A stretch of DNA of 64,000 nt from Heliocidaris tuberculata (taxonomy: Eukaryota; Echinodermata; Echinoidea; Camarodonta; Echinometridae), in assembly GCA_025618425.1 (NCBI GenBank), contig CM046850.1, forward strand, positions 7,218,249 to 7,282,248, read 5' to 3'. A program made the position numbers and the translations under genes. The notes beneath the pieces were generated by a model. That model worked only from the letters and a program-made list of their open reading frames with translations, was not told where the DNA came from and made no database searches. Of this stretch, positions 1-10,529 are shown in pieces; position 1 is the first letter of the stretch, and each line of letters opens with the position of its first letter.

Positions 1-686
1 CAAATAATGTGATTGATATATTATCAGCGTAAAGCAGTTACATTATAGCATTAACGTAAATTAATAAATGAAGGATTGTCACATTAAAGCGGAGCTTGAC
101 CTTTTAATAATATACTGTATGTTCGCAAAGTGGATCTAACTGAAACGCTCTGAACATGTTTACAGCTCCTTTGAATAAGAGTTTGCCTCATATTTTGTAT
201 ATTTAGATGTTGATTTGATCACAGCTGTGCATTTTTCTAGAATCCATTTGGACGCTTTACCATTGTTGCCAAAATATGTCAGGAACAGATCCAGGGGGCG
301 TGGTGGACTCCACCGTTTATTTCTTATTATTGCTTGTAAGAGATTTCAGGGAATTTCACCCAACCACAAGGTTTATGCTAAATAACCAAGGACGTACCTC
401 CTTGAGATATCGTTTTTATTTAATTTTGGCTTGTCATAATTTTTAGGGAATCGGGCCCCTCCCTATTTACAACATATTGGATCAGTCCCAATATGTACAT
501 GATTACTTTGGATTATTTTGTCCCCCTAAATCGCGACAGACGACAAACCTATACCAGATGAGGACAGACAGGCCATGAGGTCTTCATCAAAGAGTGCTCG
601 TTGCCATGACTACCTGGTGAACTCGCCCCTCTGCGGGAGAGCGTTAATCGTCGTGAAATCCGATCCGGCCAGTGGCGGATAAAATT
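1..686. other. Gene-free AT-rich stretch
   Basis: No ORF of note and no recognised RNA gene. Around 285-300 there is a phrase resembling the ends of the hAT-like elements found elsewhere (a GATCCAGGGGGCG core), and CCAGTGGCGGAT occurs at 669-680. I could not pair the two into one element with a target duplication, so they are noted only as possible relics. Confidence 0.5.
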
Positions 687-985
687 AGAATGATGATGTG
701 GTGACGGACGTCTGAGTTTAGAATTTGTTTATGAATTTGTTGCGTTCGAATTATGAAGGAATATACAAACTAGATCAGAGGATGATGTCGCCTGACCTTG
801 TATTATTCTTTCCTTTCAAGAATGAGTTTAGTATTTAGAAAGATGATGTGGTGACGGACGTCTCGATATAGAATTTGTTGTTGTTGTTTTTTAGTTTGTT
901 GTGTTTGGATAATGAAGAAACATTCAAGCAAGATGAGAGGATGACGTCTCGAAAGCTTGTATCATTTTCACTCAAGGTTGCAGTA
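687..985. repeat. Diverged tandem duplication, unit about 150 bp
   Basis: GATGATGTGGTGACGGACGT occurs at 692 and again at 842, an offset of 150 bp. Similarity continues through each unit: a TTTAGAATTTGTT-like block, AATTATGAAG versus GATAATGAAG, then GAGGATGA(T/C)GTC, and CTTGTAT(T/C)AT near the end. The second unit has gained a short GTT run. It is an old local duplication; no coding frame is conserved between the units. Confidence 0.7.
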
Positions 986-1119
986 AATCACGTAAACCTA
1001 TTCCATTACAGCAGGATTACTTGTCAATGTGCTGATATACATGCTTTACCCTTTCTATGGTTTGAACAATTTGACAGTTGATTGTAATATGTAGTTATGT
1101 ATGCATTATCTTATTTCTC

Positions 1120-1192
1120 CTCTCTTGCTCTCTTTCTTTCTTTCTCTCCCTCTCTCTCTCTTCTTGTCTCTCTTTCTCTTTGTCTTCCACCC
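1120..1192. repeat. Polypyrimidine (CT/CTTT) tract
   Basis: About 70 nt almost free of purines on the + strand, made of CT and CTTT words. A low-complexity tract with no associated gene. Confidence 0.8.
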
Positions 1193-1699
1193 CACAGTTG
1201 TCATTATGCATATAATATGTTTACATAACAGTTCAGTGTTTCATACACAAAGTACTAGTATAGGTGCAAGATTTTTTTTTTTTAATACAAAGCAATTTGG
1301 CAGATTAGGAGATGCAACATTTAATTGTAACTTTCAAATCAGTAATATCAATTTAATAATTAAAACAGTGTAATTTCTACGGGTAAACCAGAACTTGAAA
1401 AAACAACAAAACAATAATAATCTAAGGAATGTCATATTTTTATTCATATTTTTATTTATTTTTATCTGAACTGCATTTTTTTTTATAAAAGAAAGAAGTA
1501 TGTGACCTGTGCTGTATACCTTAGCAATTATCATTCTTCGATTTTGTTCTTGTAATCTTAGACTGTGCTTTTGTTTTATTTGTATATCGTTGCTCGTTGT
1601 CATGTACACAACTGTGAAATATTTCATATTCATTTATGGTCTGTTGGGATCCAGAGGGGTGCTAACTCTGTGTTTTTAAAAAAAAATGAGGTAACGCCC

Positions 1700-1885
1700 T
1701 TATGGCTCTCAGCATACGTCATCTCTTAATTTATGCTCTTAAATTATCTGTAAATGTTCATGATAATGTTGATGTATTACTATATGCTTTATACAAATGT
1801 GAGACCGTAAAACGATTTTATGCCTGTTCAGTTGTGCATGACAATAAAGAAATCCAATTCAGTTCAATTCAAAATTCAATGTTTA
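1700..1885 (+). repeat. Likely 3' end of a dead non-LTR retroposon
   Basis: The stretch ends in an AATAAAG-type signal followed by TTCAATTC/TTCAAAATTCAA words. This resembles the short tandem tails that end CR1/L2-like LINEs, such as the intact one at 10.5-14.7 kb. No reverse transcriptase sequence remains upstream. The call rests on tail architecture only. Confidence 0.35.
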
Positions 1886-2303
1886 AAGCCCCAAGCACAA
1901 TGTTCGTAATTTTTAAGAACAGAGATTAATGCATAGTAAGGAAAAATTAATGTTCATTTCCAATAACAACAAAAAATGACACGAACTTTATTCTCACCGT
2001 TGTATGAATATTCCCACAGTCACTAGATGTCATATCTCTTGAGGAATGATTTCAAAGGATTTTCATTCCGCTTTCACCAACCATATATGATGTTGCTTCC
2101 TATCTTTTTTTTTTTTTTTTTTTTTGGACTAATTTTTCTTCATTTATTTTTGAAAAGCTGAATGGTACGTTTAACAAGTGCAACGTTTCTACCTTGTCAA
2201 TTGCGTATTAGCTTATTAAATAAACAACATGATACTCAGTGCTGTAGTGACCGCATTATTGAAGAGAGGGAGGAATTTTGAAACGATTCTTCTGAATCCT
2301 TTG

Positions 2304-2582
2304 TTGGGTGAGCTGTCAGCTTTCTACGGGGAATAAGGGGAAAATTAGTTTCAAATCGTAGGCAGTCGTACGATTTTTGTGACGTCACTGCGACTCGGAG
2401 CCGATTTGGCCATTCCACCGACTAGAAAACTCGGCAAAGGGCGTATTATCGATTTTACTATTCGTATGACTATTCAGACCCTCTATCAAAAATATTTTTC
2501 GTTTTTGAATGATTTGTCAAATGATATTACATTTTCTTCTGAAATCGAATCGCAGACCGATCGTAAGGTGTGCGGTGGCCTT
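2304..2582 (+). mobile_element. Partial copy of the 28.4 kb palindromic MITE
   Basis: The segment aligns with 28516-28796 over nearly its full length. Shared landmarks are GTGAGCTGTCAGCTTTCTAC, GTGACGTCACT, GAGCCGATTTGGCCATTC, and the terminal GATCGTAAGGTGTGCGGTGG followed by CCTT. The left terminal repeat seen at 28379 is missing here, so the copy is truncated. It carries a perfect CRE octamer TGACGTCA at 2380-2387. The short reading frames crossing it are not conserved in the other copy. Confidence 0.8.
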
Positions 2583-3617
2583 AAGGCAGGTACGAAACTC
2601 CCCGATTTTTTAAATACTCACTGCGCATATATACCTTCGTCGACCCCTGGATAGGCAAATACTTCCGTGTCACTGCTCCAGACTTTGTTTATTTCTTCCA
2701 TATTGTGAGGTATGAGTTGGATGTAACGTAGCGACGTGGGAATCTCGAGCTTGAGCTCGAGTTGCGCAATCCGGAAGTACACAAGGTCATGTGACAAAAA
2801 CCGCGGATTTTCTGCTGTCTGCATTTACACTTGCTAACTCCGCGGAGTTTGAAGAGACGTTAGCGAAAACCCCACTCGGGCTTGGAGTTTTTCTGGCGAG
2901 AGTTTTTGGCAGAGTTGGAGTAGTTGCTATAGCAACTTCCACCGTAAGTCCGCGGTTTTTCTAAGTTCGCGATTTTTGCAAGCAAGTGTAAATGGGCCTA
3001 GAGTTATTACAAAAATTCGTCAACTCGGCTTCTAGTACTACATGATGTCCCACCATACGATCGCTTTACCAGTCCTCAGAGACATCGTATTTTCTTTGCT
3101 GTCATTTTTGTGGTCCATTACACGTAAATAAAACGTCTTTTTCCTGAAAGGGCTCACTTCTATAGCAGAAGAATAAGATCTAGGACATGTATAATCAATA
3201 TATGATATACCATTTTATAAACGATATACTGACAAGTGTTATCGCAATCGATTGCCCGAAATGCAATCATGTAAATCATAGAAAATTGTGAAATCTGTCA
3301 GCTAATCAATTGATTGAAAAAATATAATTCATGTTTATATTCAAAAATTTATATGTCAAGTGTATGGAAAAGGTTTTATTCTATATCATGCATGACAACG
3401 AATTTGAGTTTTAAGAAATAAAACGATTGGTGCAAAAAATAATAATCCGGCGGCGGCAATTGCTTTGTATAATATTGTGATAATCACAGACAGTATGTTA
3501 AGAATACATGTAATATTGAAAATTGGCGGGAAACTACTATTCGGTTTCATTCAAAATTATATTTGCATCTAAATCGATAAATGCTTGGAAGTCAATTTAG
3601 TACCTGTATAAATTACA
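2583..3617. other. Gene-free stretch with a possible small foldback
   Basis: No gene is recognised. From about 2822 (TTTACACTTGCTAACTCCGC) to 2995 (GCAAGCAAGTGTAAATGGGC) the ends are inverted copies of each other, so a MITE of about 170 bp is plausible. The rest looks unique and AT-rich. Confidence 0.4.
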
Positions 3618-3653
3618 TTATTAATAATAATAATAATATTAATGATGATGATG

Positions 3654-3723
<70 letters not shown>

Positions 3724-3915
3724 TAACATTAATAATAATAATTATATTAATAATAATAATGATAATAATAATGATAATAATAATAATAATAATAATGATA
3801 ATAAAAATAATAACATTAATAATAATAATTATATTAATAATAATAATGATAATAATAATGATAATAATAATAATAATAACAATAATAATAACAATAATAA
3901 AAAAAATAATCGTAA
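3618..3915. repeat. (AAT)n microsatellite with GAT/AAC variants
   Basis: About 300 bp of ATT/AAT triplets interrupted by GAT, AAC and AAA units. The repeat gives poly-Asn, poly-Ile and mixed reading frames on both strands; these are artefacts of the triplet and not genes. Confidence 0.97.
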
Positions 3916-3984
3916 AAATAATCATACTAAAAATGAGACAGGCACTTATAGCGTTGCTATTACATACTCTTCTGCGCTTTTATT

Positions 3985-4165
3985 ACAAAGCATCCAATTT
4001 CAAAGGATTCTTGCAAGCGGGTACCCACTTACCTCACCCGGGTGGAAAGTGGCAAATGTACATTAATGTCTTATACTGAAGGACGTAAATGCTGGAGCAG
4101 GGATTCGAATCCACAACCTTGTCATCCACAGTCCAATGACTTATCCACTAGACCATGACACCTTG
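3985..4165 (-). mobile_element. tRNA-derived SINE, minus strand
   Basis: Read on the minus strand, the segment starts with a tRNA-like head: GTCATGGTCTAGTGGATAAG (box A type), then GGATTCGAATCCCTGC (box B type, inside about 4098-4130). The body continues through the complement of the CCCGGGTGGAAAGTGGCAAA word. The same body word and order recur at 35650-35786, so this is a dispersed SINE and not a functional tRNA gene. Confidence 0.8.
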
Positions 4166-5032
4166 TACATGAACTGAGTTTAGTATCTGTATATAGATTA
4201 TTGAGTAATGGAATCTGTGATAAAAACCAATAACCAGATGGTTAGCTAAGGCACCATAGATAATTGAATTATTTCAAGCCGAGATAAACTGCTTCATGTT
4301 TTGGGGTCTCAAAATCTGGAAAATAACTAATCTTGACTTTTATCACTGATGCACGTGCAGATAATTCTGAGACAAAGAATGGAGAATTATAATCCATATC
4401 CGTGTATGTGACCGATGTATTTAACATACCGTACAGAAATCTTGAAAAAAGAAAGAAAAAAAAAAAGATCCCAGTTTATGATAGAGTAATTTCACAAACA
4501 CCGTCAACCCTCCCTGAACCACATCATTGTAGGGGTCATGGTAAATTGATTGCCCCCGTCACACCGGAAAAATCATAGCGTGTGTGAACAAACCCTTGAA
4601 ATATTTTTCTTTTTCTTTTTCTTAAAGAGAAGATTGACTTCTGGTAAAGTTGAAATAGGATTTGTGAACTACCTTATTCTTCTTATCCAGGTCCTATGTG
4701 GAAGATTACTCTTGAACTGCCCCATTATTTCAGGTAAGACTAGAATTTGTTTTTTTTTTTTTTTTTTTTTTTTATTTCAACCAAACTTTGATGACTCATG
4801 AGTGTGTTTCGATATACCCATACCTATGTGCAGTACTTATCACTATTTGTCATTTTCAGCAATTTAATTTTGGTGATTTCCAAACCTCACTATACACAAT
4901 CATTTATTCATTCGTATTTGCTACATAATCTACCCTTTAGACTGCAAATTAGATTTATATTGGGGGGGGGGGGGTTGTGTGTGTGTTTTTCTTTCTTTCT
5001 TTTTTTTTCTTTCTTCTTACTTTACAGGAGTG
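4166..5032. other. Gene-free stretch with homopolymer runs
   Basis: No gene is recognised. It includes T runs near 4751-4773, a G run at 4963-4974 and CTTT words just before the palindrome at 5037. The short ORFs here pass through the homopolymers and lack any domain. Confidence 0.5.
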
Positions 5033-5036
5033 TTAA

Positions 5037-5630
5037 AGGAGAATGAAACCCTGGGGAAAAATCAATTTAAATGAAAAGAGCGGATAGAGAGAAGCAATTT
5101 TTAAAAAAAAAGTTCCATCAAAATCCGTTAAGAAATGAGAAAATTATGAAAGTTTGAAAAGTCTCAGTTTACTTTCTGTGGCGATCCTCAAATTGGCAAT
5201 GTTGCTTCAAAGTGGCAGGTTTAGTAGTACAACTCTCCATATGTTTTGTACACACAATTTCATATTTTCTCCATTATCTCTAAAGATGCTGCTTGTCTTT
5301 TTGTGAACCCAACATTATGTTGTGTCAAATACATTTTCCCATGATATATCTTGAGCTAAGAAGGAGACGAGCTGCACTTTGAGAGATAATGGGGGGAAAT
5401 TAAATTTTGTGTACAAAACGTATGGAGAGTTGTACTACTTAACCTATCACTTTGAAGCAACATTGCCAATTTGAGGATCGCCATAGAAAGTAAATTGAGA
5501 CTTTTCAAACTTTTATAACTCTCTCATTTCTTAACCGATTTTGATGGAACTTTTTTTTTAATTGCTTCTCTCTACCCTCTCTTTTCATGCTTTTCATTAA
5601 AATTGATTTTCCCCAGGATTTCATTCTCCT
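5037..5630. mobile_element. TTAA-bounded palindromic element, family F2
   Basis: Two long arms are inverted copies. The left begins AAGGAGAATGAAACCCTGGG just after TTAA (5033-5036); the right ends CCCCAGGATTTCATTCTCCT just before TTAA (5631-5634). The arms can be followed inward for about 250 bp on each side, through AGTTCCATCAAAATCCGTTA, CTCAAATTGGCAATGTTGCT and TTGTACACAC/TGTGTACAAA. They leave a loop of roughly 90 bp centred near 5330. There is no ORF. The TTAA flanks suggest a piggyBac-like transposase acting in trans; a TA target cannot be strictly excluded from this copy alone. Confidence 0.85.
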
Positions 5631-5634
5631 TTAA

Positions 5635-6004
5635 TGCGATTACACTGTGAAAAAAGCTGTCACAAAGCTATTGGAAAGGATGATTATGTAATACATAAGA
5701 ATTGGTGGATACTATGAGGTTTCGGAATTTTCAAAACGTTCAAGAATTTTGTCTCAATCTTGCATGTTGAAAGGCATACGCACTGCACATCGAAATGGCC
5801 CTACAGAAGCATGTGGCATGAGAGTTTATGGGCCAAACTTTTCAGCTATTCCTCCTTAACATTTCGAATATGAGTGCATTTAAAGATCAATCCTTTTCAG
5901 GGGATATTTCTACTATCACTGATATTCTTCCAAACTGACATACAAAACAAATCGAGAGACCGAACAAATTAGTTTCCACATTTAACCAAAACTCAATATT
6001 TTCT
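5635..6004 (+). mobile_element. Family F4 element, copy 1 (5' end missing)
   Basis: Aligns in order with the copies at 23571, 37415, 45075 and 58206: ATGCGATTACACTGTGAAA, a GAAAGG(A/T)TGATTATGT block, AAGAATTGGTG, TCCTTTTCAGGGGA, then TCTTCCAAACTGACAT. It ends at TTAA (6005-6008). The first 28 or so bases present in the other copies are absent. The left edge coincides with the right TTAA of the F2 palindrome, so the F2 insertion or a later deletion removed the beginning. Confidence 0.8.
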
Positions 6005-6008
6005 TTAA

Positions 6009-7189
6009 CATGTTTAATCATTCGAGACATGTGGCTTTTAACTGCTAAAATTTGCTACACCAAAGACTGTTTTCAACCCCAGAATAAAGGAAGAAAGAAG
6101 GATAAAACCCACGCTGGGGCAATTATGTACGTGACTGCCGGTAAGCTAAACCAGCAAAAATTGCTTCGTAATAACACTGACTTCTTGCTCTGTTTAGTAA
6201 ACAACTGCATTTGGATATCCACAGACTTGAATTTAATTACCTATGCACGAAGTGATAATTTAGCTATAATAGATGAAGCATAACATATCCTTCTGGTGTA
6301 CGTGTCGGCTGTGATGAACAAGAAATTAGAAAATAACGTTTTTGTATCTATTTTAAGTTTCCGTCAGACAACGGCCACCAACAAAGTTTAACCACAAAGC
6401 CCCTATAGGACAAGGGAACTTTTCATTGTCAGTTATCAGTCGTCAATTGAATTTTTTAAAGTATTAGTATTATTATTATTAGTTTTCTGGCAGTTATAAT
6501 AATGTAAAAAACATTTGCACCTGCTGAAAAAAACCAAAGTTAATCATATCGGATTTAGATAATTTCTAAGATCCTCATTTAAAATATAGAAAATGTGCCT
6601 CCAGTGACATAGCAATATCAAGTTACACAGACAGCATATTACCATGGACCTTCGTAGTAGGTCCATGATTACACAAATGGGGATAACGGGAGAAAGAGAG
6701 AGAGAGAGAGAGCTGGACAGAGACAGAGACAGAGAGAGATTGGACAGAGAAAGATTGGGAAAAGTAATACGGGATCTGTCAGTCTACTAGAGATAAAGCA
6801 GATGATCTGAAAAAAAGATAGATAAAGGAGAAAACAGAATTTAGTTGAAAGAAGACGTTGTAGAAAGAAAGATGTGAATAACAGGAAGAATCAAATATAT
6901 GTTCTTCAATGTTTGATAAATTGTTTGCTAGGCTACTGCAGATTAAAGCCAGATCTTTCATTCTCGTGATCATGAATGTTTACTTCGGATATTCAAAAAA
7001 AAATATTTTGACAGTTCCCGATGCACGAAATACTTCAAAGATGAGGTAAATTATTATTTTATGTGTAGGTAACGCTAGGGAAATTTGTTTCCTTTATTCT
7101 CTTTGTATCTTTTCTTCTCTCCCTCTCGTCATTCTTTAAATTCTATGCTGCGCTTAGAAAAGATTTATTAAGCCATATATACATGTTAT
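6009..7189. other. Gene-free stretch with a (GA)n run
   Basis: No gene is recognised. A GA-rich microsatellite occupies about 6690-6740. The 84- and 64-residue ORFs here have no domain, no splice context and ordinary AT-rich codon composition. Confidence 0.5.
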
Positions 7190-7199
7190 GTATTATTAT

Positions 7200-7248
<49 letters not shown>

Positions 7249-7513
7249 TGTTGTTGTATTATTATTATTATTAGTAGTAGTAGTAGTAGTAGTATCATCA
7301 TTATTATTATAACCATTATTATTATTATTATAACGATAATGATGATCATAATTATCATCATTATTATTATCATTATTATTAGGACTATTATTATCATCAT
7401 CATTATTATTATTGTTGCTGTTACTATTATTATCATTATCGTTAGCAGCAGTAGTAGTAGTAGTAGTATAGTAGTAGTAGTCATGGTGGTAGTAGTAGTA
7501 GTAGTAGTAGTTC

Positions 7514-7575
<62 letters not shown>

Positions 7576-7612
7576 ATAGTAGTAGTAATAGTAGTAGTAG
7601 TAGTAGTAGTAG

Positions 7613-7658
<46 letters not shown>

Positions 7659-7660
7659 AG
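7190..7660. repeat. Compound trinucleotide array (TAG)n / (ATT)n / (GTT)n
   Basis: About 470 bp of successive triplet blocks: TAG, then ATT with ATC/AAC variants, TAG again, and a final pure GTT block from about 7612 to 7657. Both strands give long low-complexity open frames (Ser, Val, Thr, Leu, Gln or Ile runs). These frames exist only because the triplets lack stops; they are not evidence of protein. Confidence 0.97.
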
Positions 7661-7823
7661 AAGTACATGTAGTATATTTCTTCCAGGTGCTGGAACCATT
7701 AGACAATGAGTGTTGTCATAATTATCATGGATGCACTAACGACATAGGAAAAAAAACACATAATTACCCATAATTATTCTCGTGTCCGCTGAACTATCTC
7801 CGACACTGTTTGGGAATGGATCC

Positions 7824-7854
<31 letters not shown>

Positions 7855-8454
7855 CTAATTTTTGTCACTTACATGGCACTCGATTATTGAGAGATTTAAT
7901 ACACTGTAAATAGGGGAAACAAATAAATGCAATATAATAATCGTCCCTAGATTAATCATAAAACTACCCCCAAAAAAATTGCATTTGGTTGAACAAAATT
8001 ACACTCAACTTCATCGGATTTAGAATCACTAATAAAAGGACGTGAGATAATTCCACATCTGCCAAGGCAGGATTTTTTGTTCCAAAACATTATATTTATA
8101 TAATTATGTTCAGGAAACTTCCACTTTGGGTCTCAGAATATTCAGACAAACTAACTCAATTTTAATCACTGCTGCACGTACTGCCACCTCAAAAAGAAAG
8201 TAAACATGATTAATATCCTTTTGGTGTACGTGCCTGCTAAATGGTAGTTATTTTCGGCACCAAGGGGGATGAATGTGAAGATTTATGAGCACATAATGAC
8301 TGAACCCGAATGACATGGATGATATCCAACTCAGTGGGGCTTCAATCTTTATCCAGGTTATGTTTCATAAAATACAGAGGTATATAGGAGTACATAGGTC
8401 CTTGAATAGATTTGTGTGTGTTAAAGGACTGCATCAGGGACTGTAAAGCACAGC
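7661..8454. other. Gene-free stretch with a C run and (AC)n
   Basis: A run of about 20 C followed by an AC repeat lies at 7821-7852. Nothing else is recognisable. Confidence 0.5.
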
Positions 8455-8830
8455 TCACACGGGGCGTCATTTGCTGACGTAAGGACCGCGTCAATGACTC
8501 TTACGGCCTTTTGCGCGTCATGGCAAAGTGATAAAATAGTTTACAGAGTGATGGCAAAATGAACATTGCAAACAATATTTTTTAATAACTGGCGTATGAA
8601 TTAATTGCCTCCATTGGCTCAGGTAATGACGCAATCGAATTGACGCCTCTTGTGAGCCGGGTTTACGAGGCTTCATTTGCTGACTAAGGACAATGTGAGT
8701 GATCGACTTAATAGGTCCTTTGAGCGTCACGAAAAAGTACGTTATAATGACGAGCGTATGGGTTAATTGCCTTCACAGGCACTATTAGCGCAGGTACTGA
8801 CGCAATCGAAGTGATACTTGAGCCGGGCTT
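8455..8830. repeat. Diverged tandem duplication, unit about 185 bp
   Basis: Two units share a fixed order of words. The first has CGTCATTTGCTGAC, GACTCTTACGGCC, GCGTATGAATTAATTGCCTC, then CAGGTAATGACGCAATCGAA. The second has CTTCATTTGCTGAC, GACTTAATAGGTCC, GCGTATGGGTTAATTGCCTT, then CAGGTACTGACGCAATCGAA. Each unit ends in a TGAGCCGGG word. CpG is frequent. No coding frame is shared between units. Confidence 0.75.
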
Positions 8831-9344
8831 TGTGCCCGTTGCACACGGGCGTTATCTAGATTGCGATATTATCGGCGCTAAATGAGCATGTGAACTGAAA
8901 TAGCCCATACCCTGTGATTCAACACAATATACACTGTTCATTTTGCTTTCGTTTTTATACAATATCACTCTCATGCGGCACATCAAAGCCTGCGCCAGTC
9001 CATGACGCCTCGATCGCGTGCAACAAGCATTATGAGGACAACATTATTCTTTAAATAAGCCAGTTTTTTTTTTTTTTTTCAATTTTCGTATGTGCATATA
9101 AAGATCAATTAACGTTAATTCAAATGAACTTATCCTCCAATGCCTAAATTTCTTCTCAATTCTCTCCATCTCAGTATTCACTTACCTATAATCGATTCCT
9201 CCTGTATATGCAAAATTCGTACTCGTATACTGATGTTCTTTCAGTAACTTGTGTTTAATTGCTTAGGGCGTTCCCAACACAAACTTTGCTTTCCGACTTT
9301 CGCCTCCTTCTATCTTCTGAATTATTTACTGTATTGTACTCTAG
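8831..9344. other. Gene-free unique stretch
   Basis: No gene or repeat recognised beyond a T run at 9065-9079. Confidence 0.4.
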
Positions 9345-9425
9345 TTCACCACATTGACCAAATGTATCCTTTAATAACATTGTACCTACGAGAAGGAAAT
9401 AAATGTTGATTTCAATTAATCAATC
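9345..9425 (+). repeat. 3' end of a dead LINE-like retroposon
   Basis: The order CCTTTAATAACATTGTACCT, AGAAGGAAATAAATG, then TTGATTTCAATTAATCAATC is the 3'-tail arrangement seen for CR1/L2-like elements: a signal-like AATAAATG and then short tandem words. No coding portion remains upstream. Confidence 0.4.
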
Positions 9426-9458
9426 AATTTGTGAATATCTTTAGGTTTGAAGTGAATT

Positions 9459-9647
9459 GATAACATTGCAGAGGCTTGATAAAATCTGAGCTGTCAGGCC
9501 CTACATGCTATCAGTGTATGTAATATGGTGTAAAAATGAAGCCCAGGAGAGAAAAAATGCACTTCAAAATCATCATGTGCTTCACAAAAGTAAACATATA
9601 CAAGTGACCGGAAATGCCATACTCGTTTCCCCCTTATAGACTGCAGT
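9459..9647 (+). mobile_element. MITE R, left half of the split copy
   Basis: Starts GATAACATTGCAGAGGCTTG and continues CTGAGCTGTCAGGCCCTAC, GCTATCAGTGTATGTAATAT, GAAGCCCAGGAG, AGTGACCGGAAATGCCA. All of this is found as reverse complement at 36120-36303. It stops at the 8-bp target duplication ACTGCAGT (9640-9647) of the hAT-like insertion, and resumes at 15541. Terminal inverted repeat core is GGTAACTT..GAGGCTTGAT, judged from both copies. Confidence 0.88.
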
Positions 9648-9908
9648 CATAGGCGCCGGAAGTGGGGGGGGGGGGGGCAGGGGGGCGGTCACCCCCCCCC
9701 CCCCCCAAACGAAAAAGTGGGGGGCAAAATGCATTTTCGCCCCCCCCCCCAAAAAAAAAGCCCCCCGCCCCCATAAAAAAATTTAAAAAATCAGTAGTAA
9801 AGGACTAAAAATCGTGTGTTTATTAAAAGCTTGATTGCTTTATTACGTAATTGTAAGCCTTTGTATTCATTTTTCGTATTCATGGAGATCACTGAAGACA
9901 GATATTAA

Positions 9909-10399
9909 AGGGGGTACCCAATCCTGAAACAATGTTGGTTCATTTAAAAGATCATGATTTTATTAGCAGAAAATCATCTGCCTTAAGTTTTTTAAAAATT
10001 CGTGTTGCCAGAAAAATCCCCGAAATATGGTAAGACTTCAGGATATTTTGGCCCCTCAGCTGTGTCCCAATTTCAGCTAGGTAACCACAATGACGTCAAA
10101 GTGGTTACCCAGGTTCGCGTATTGCAGATGTGTTGCGCGCTAGACTGTACAAAATGCATTACACCTTGCGCGCATTTTGCTATAATTGCGCGACAAGGTA
10201 ACCACTTTGACGTCATTGTGGTTACCTAGCTGAAATTGGGACACAGCTGAGGGGCCAAAATATCCTGAAATCTTACCATATTTCGGGGATTTTCTGGCAA
10301 CACGAATTTTTTTTTTTTTTTTTAAGGCGGATGATTTTCTTCTAATAAAATCATGATCTTTTAAATGAACTAACATTGTTTCAGCATTGGGTACCCCCT
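9909..10399. mobile_element. TTAA-bounded palindrome, family F1, intact copy
   Basis: Bounded by TTAA at 9905-9908 and 10400-10403. Left end AGGGGGTACCCAATCCTGAA, right end TTCAGCATTGGGTACCCCCT. The arms pair inward for about 200 bp, through AAAGATCATGATTTTATTAG, CCCCGAAATATGGTAAGA and AATTTCAGCTAGGTAACCAC. The loop at about 10110-10195 has TGCGCGC words. Each arm carries a perfect CRE octamer TGACGTCA (10091-10098 and 10208-10215). No transposase. Terminal TTAA suggests mobilisation by a piggyBac-like enzyme, an inference from the target site. Confidence 0.9.
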
Positions 10400-10529
10400 T
10401 TAAAGGGGGTACCCAATCCTGAAACAATGTTGGTTCATTTAAAAGATCATGATTTTATTAGCAGAAAATCATCTGCCTTAAGTTTTTTAAAAATTCGTGT
10501 TGCCAGAAAAATCCCCGAAATATGGTAAG

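Noticed and set aside
3569..4079. Long poly-Asn / poly-Ile frames on both strands
   Set aside because: They are translations of an (AAT)n microsatellite; open frames follow automatically from a triplet without stops.
7143..7773. 187-196 codon Thr/Ser/Val/Leu-rich frames
   Set aside because: Produced by the TAG/ATT/GTT array; the same region is open in several frames on both strands.
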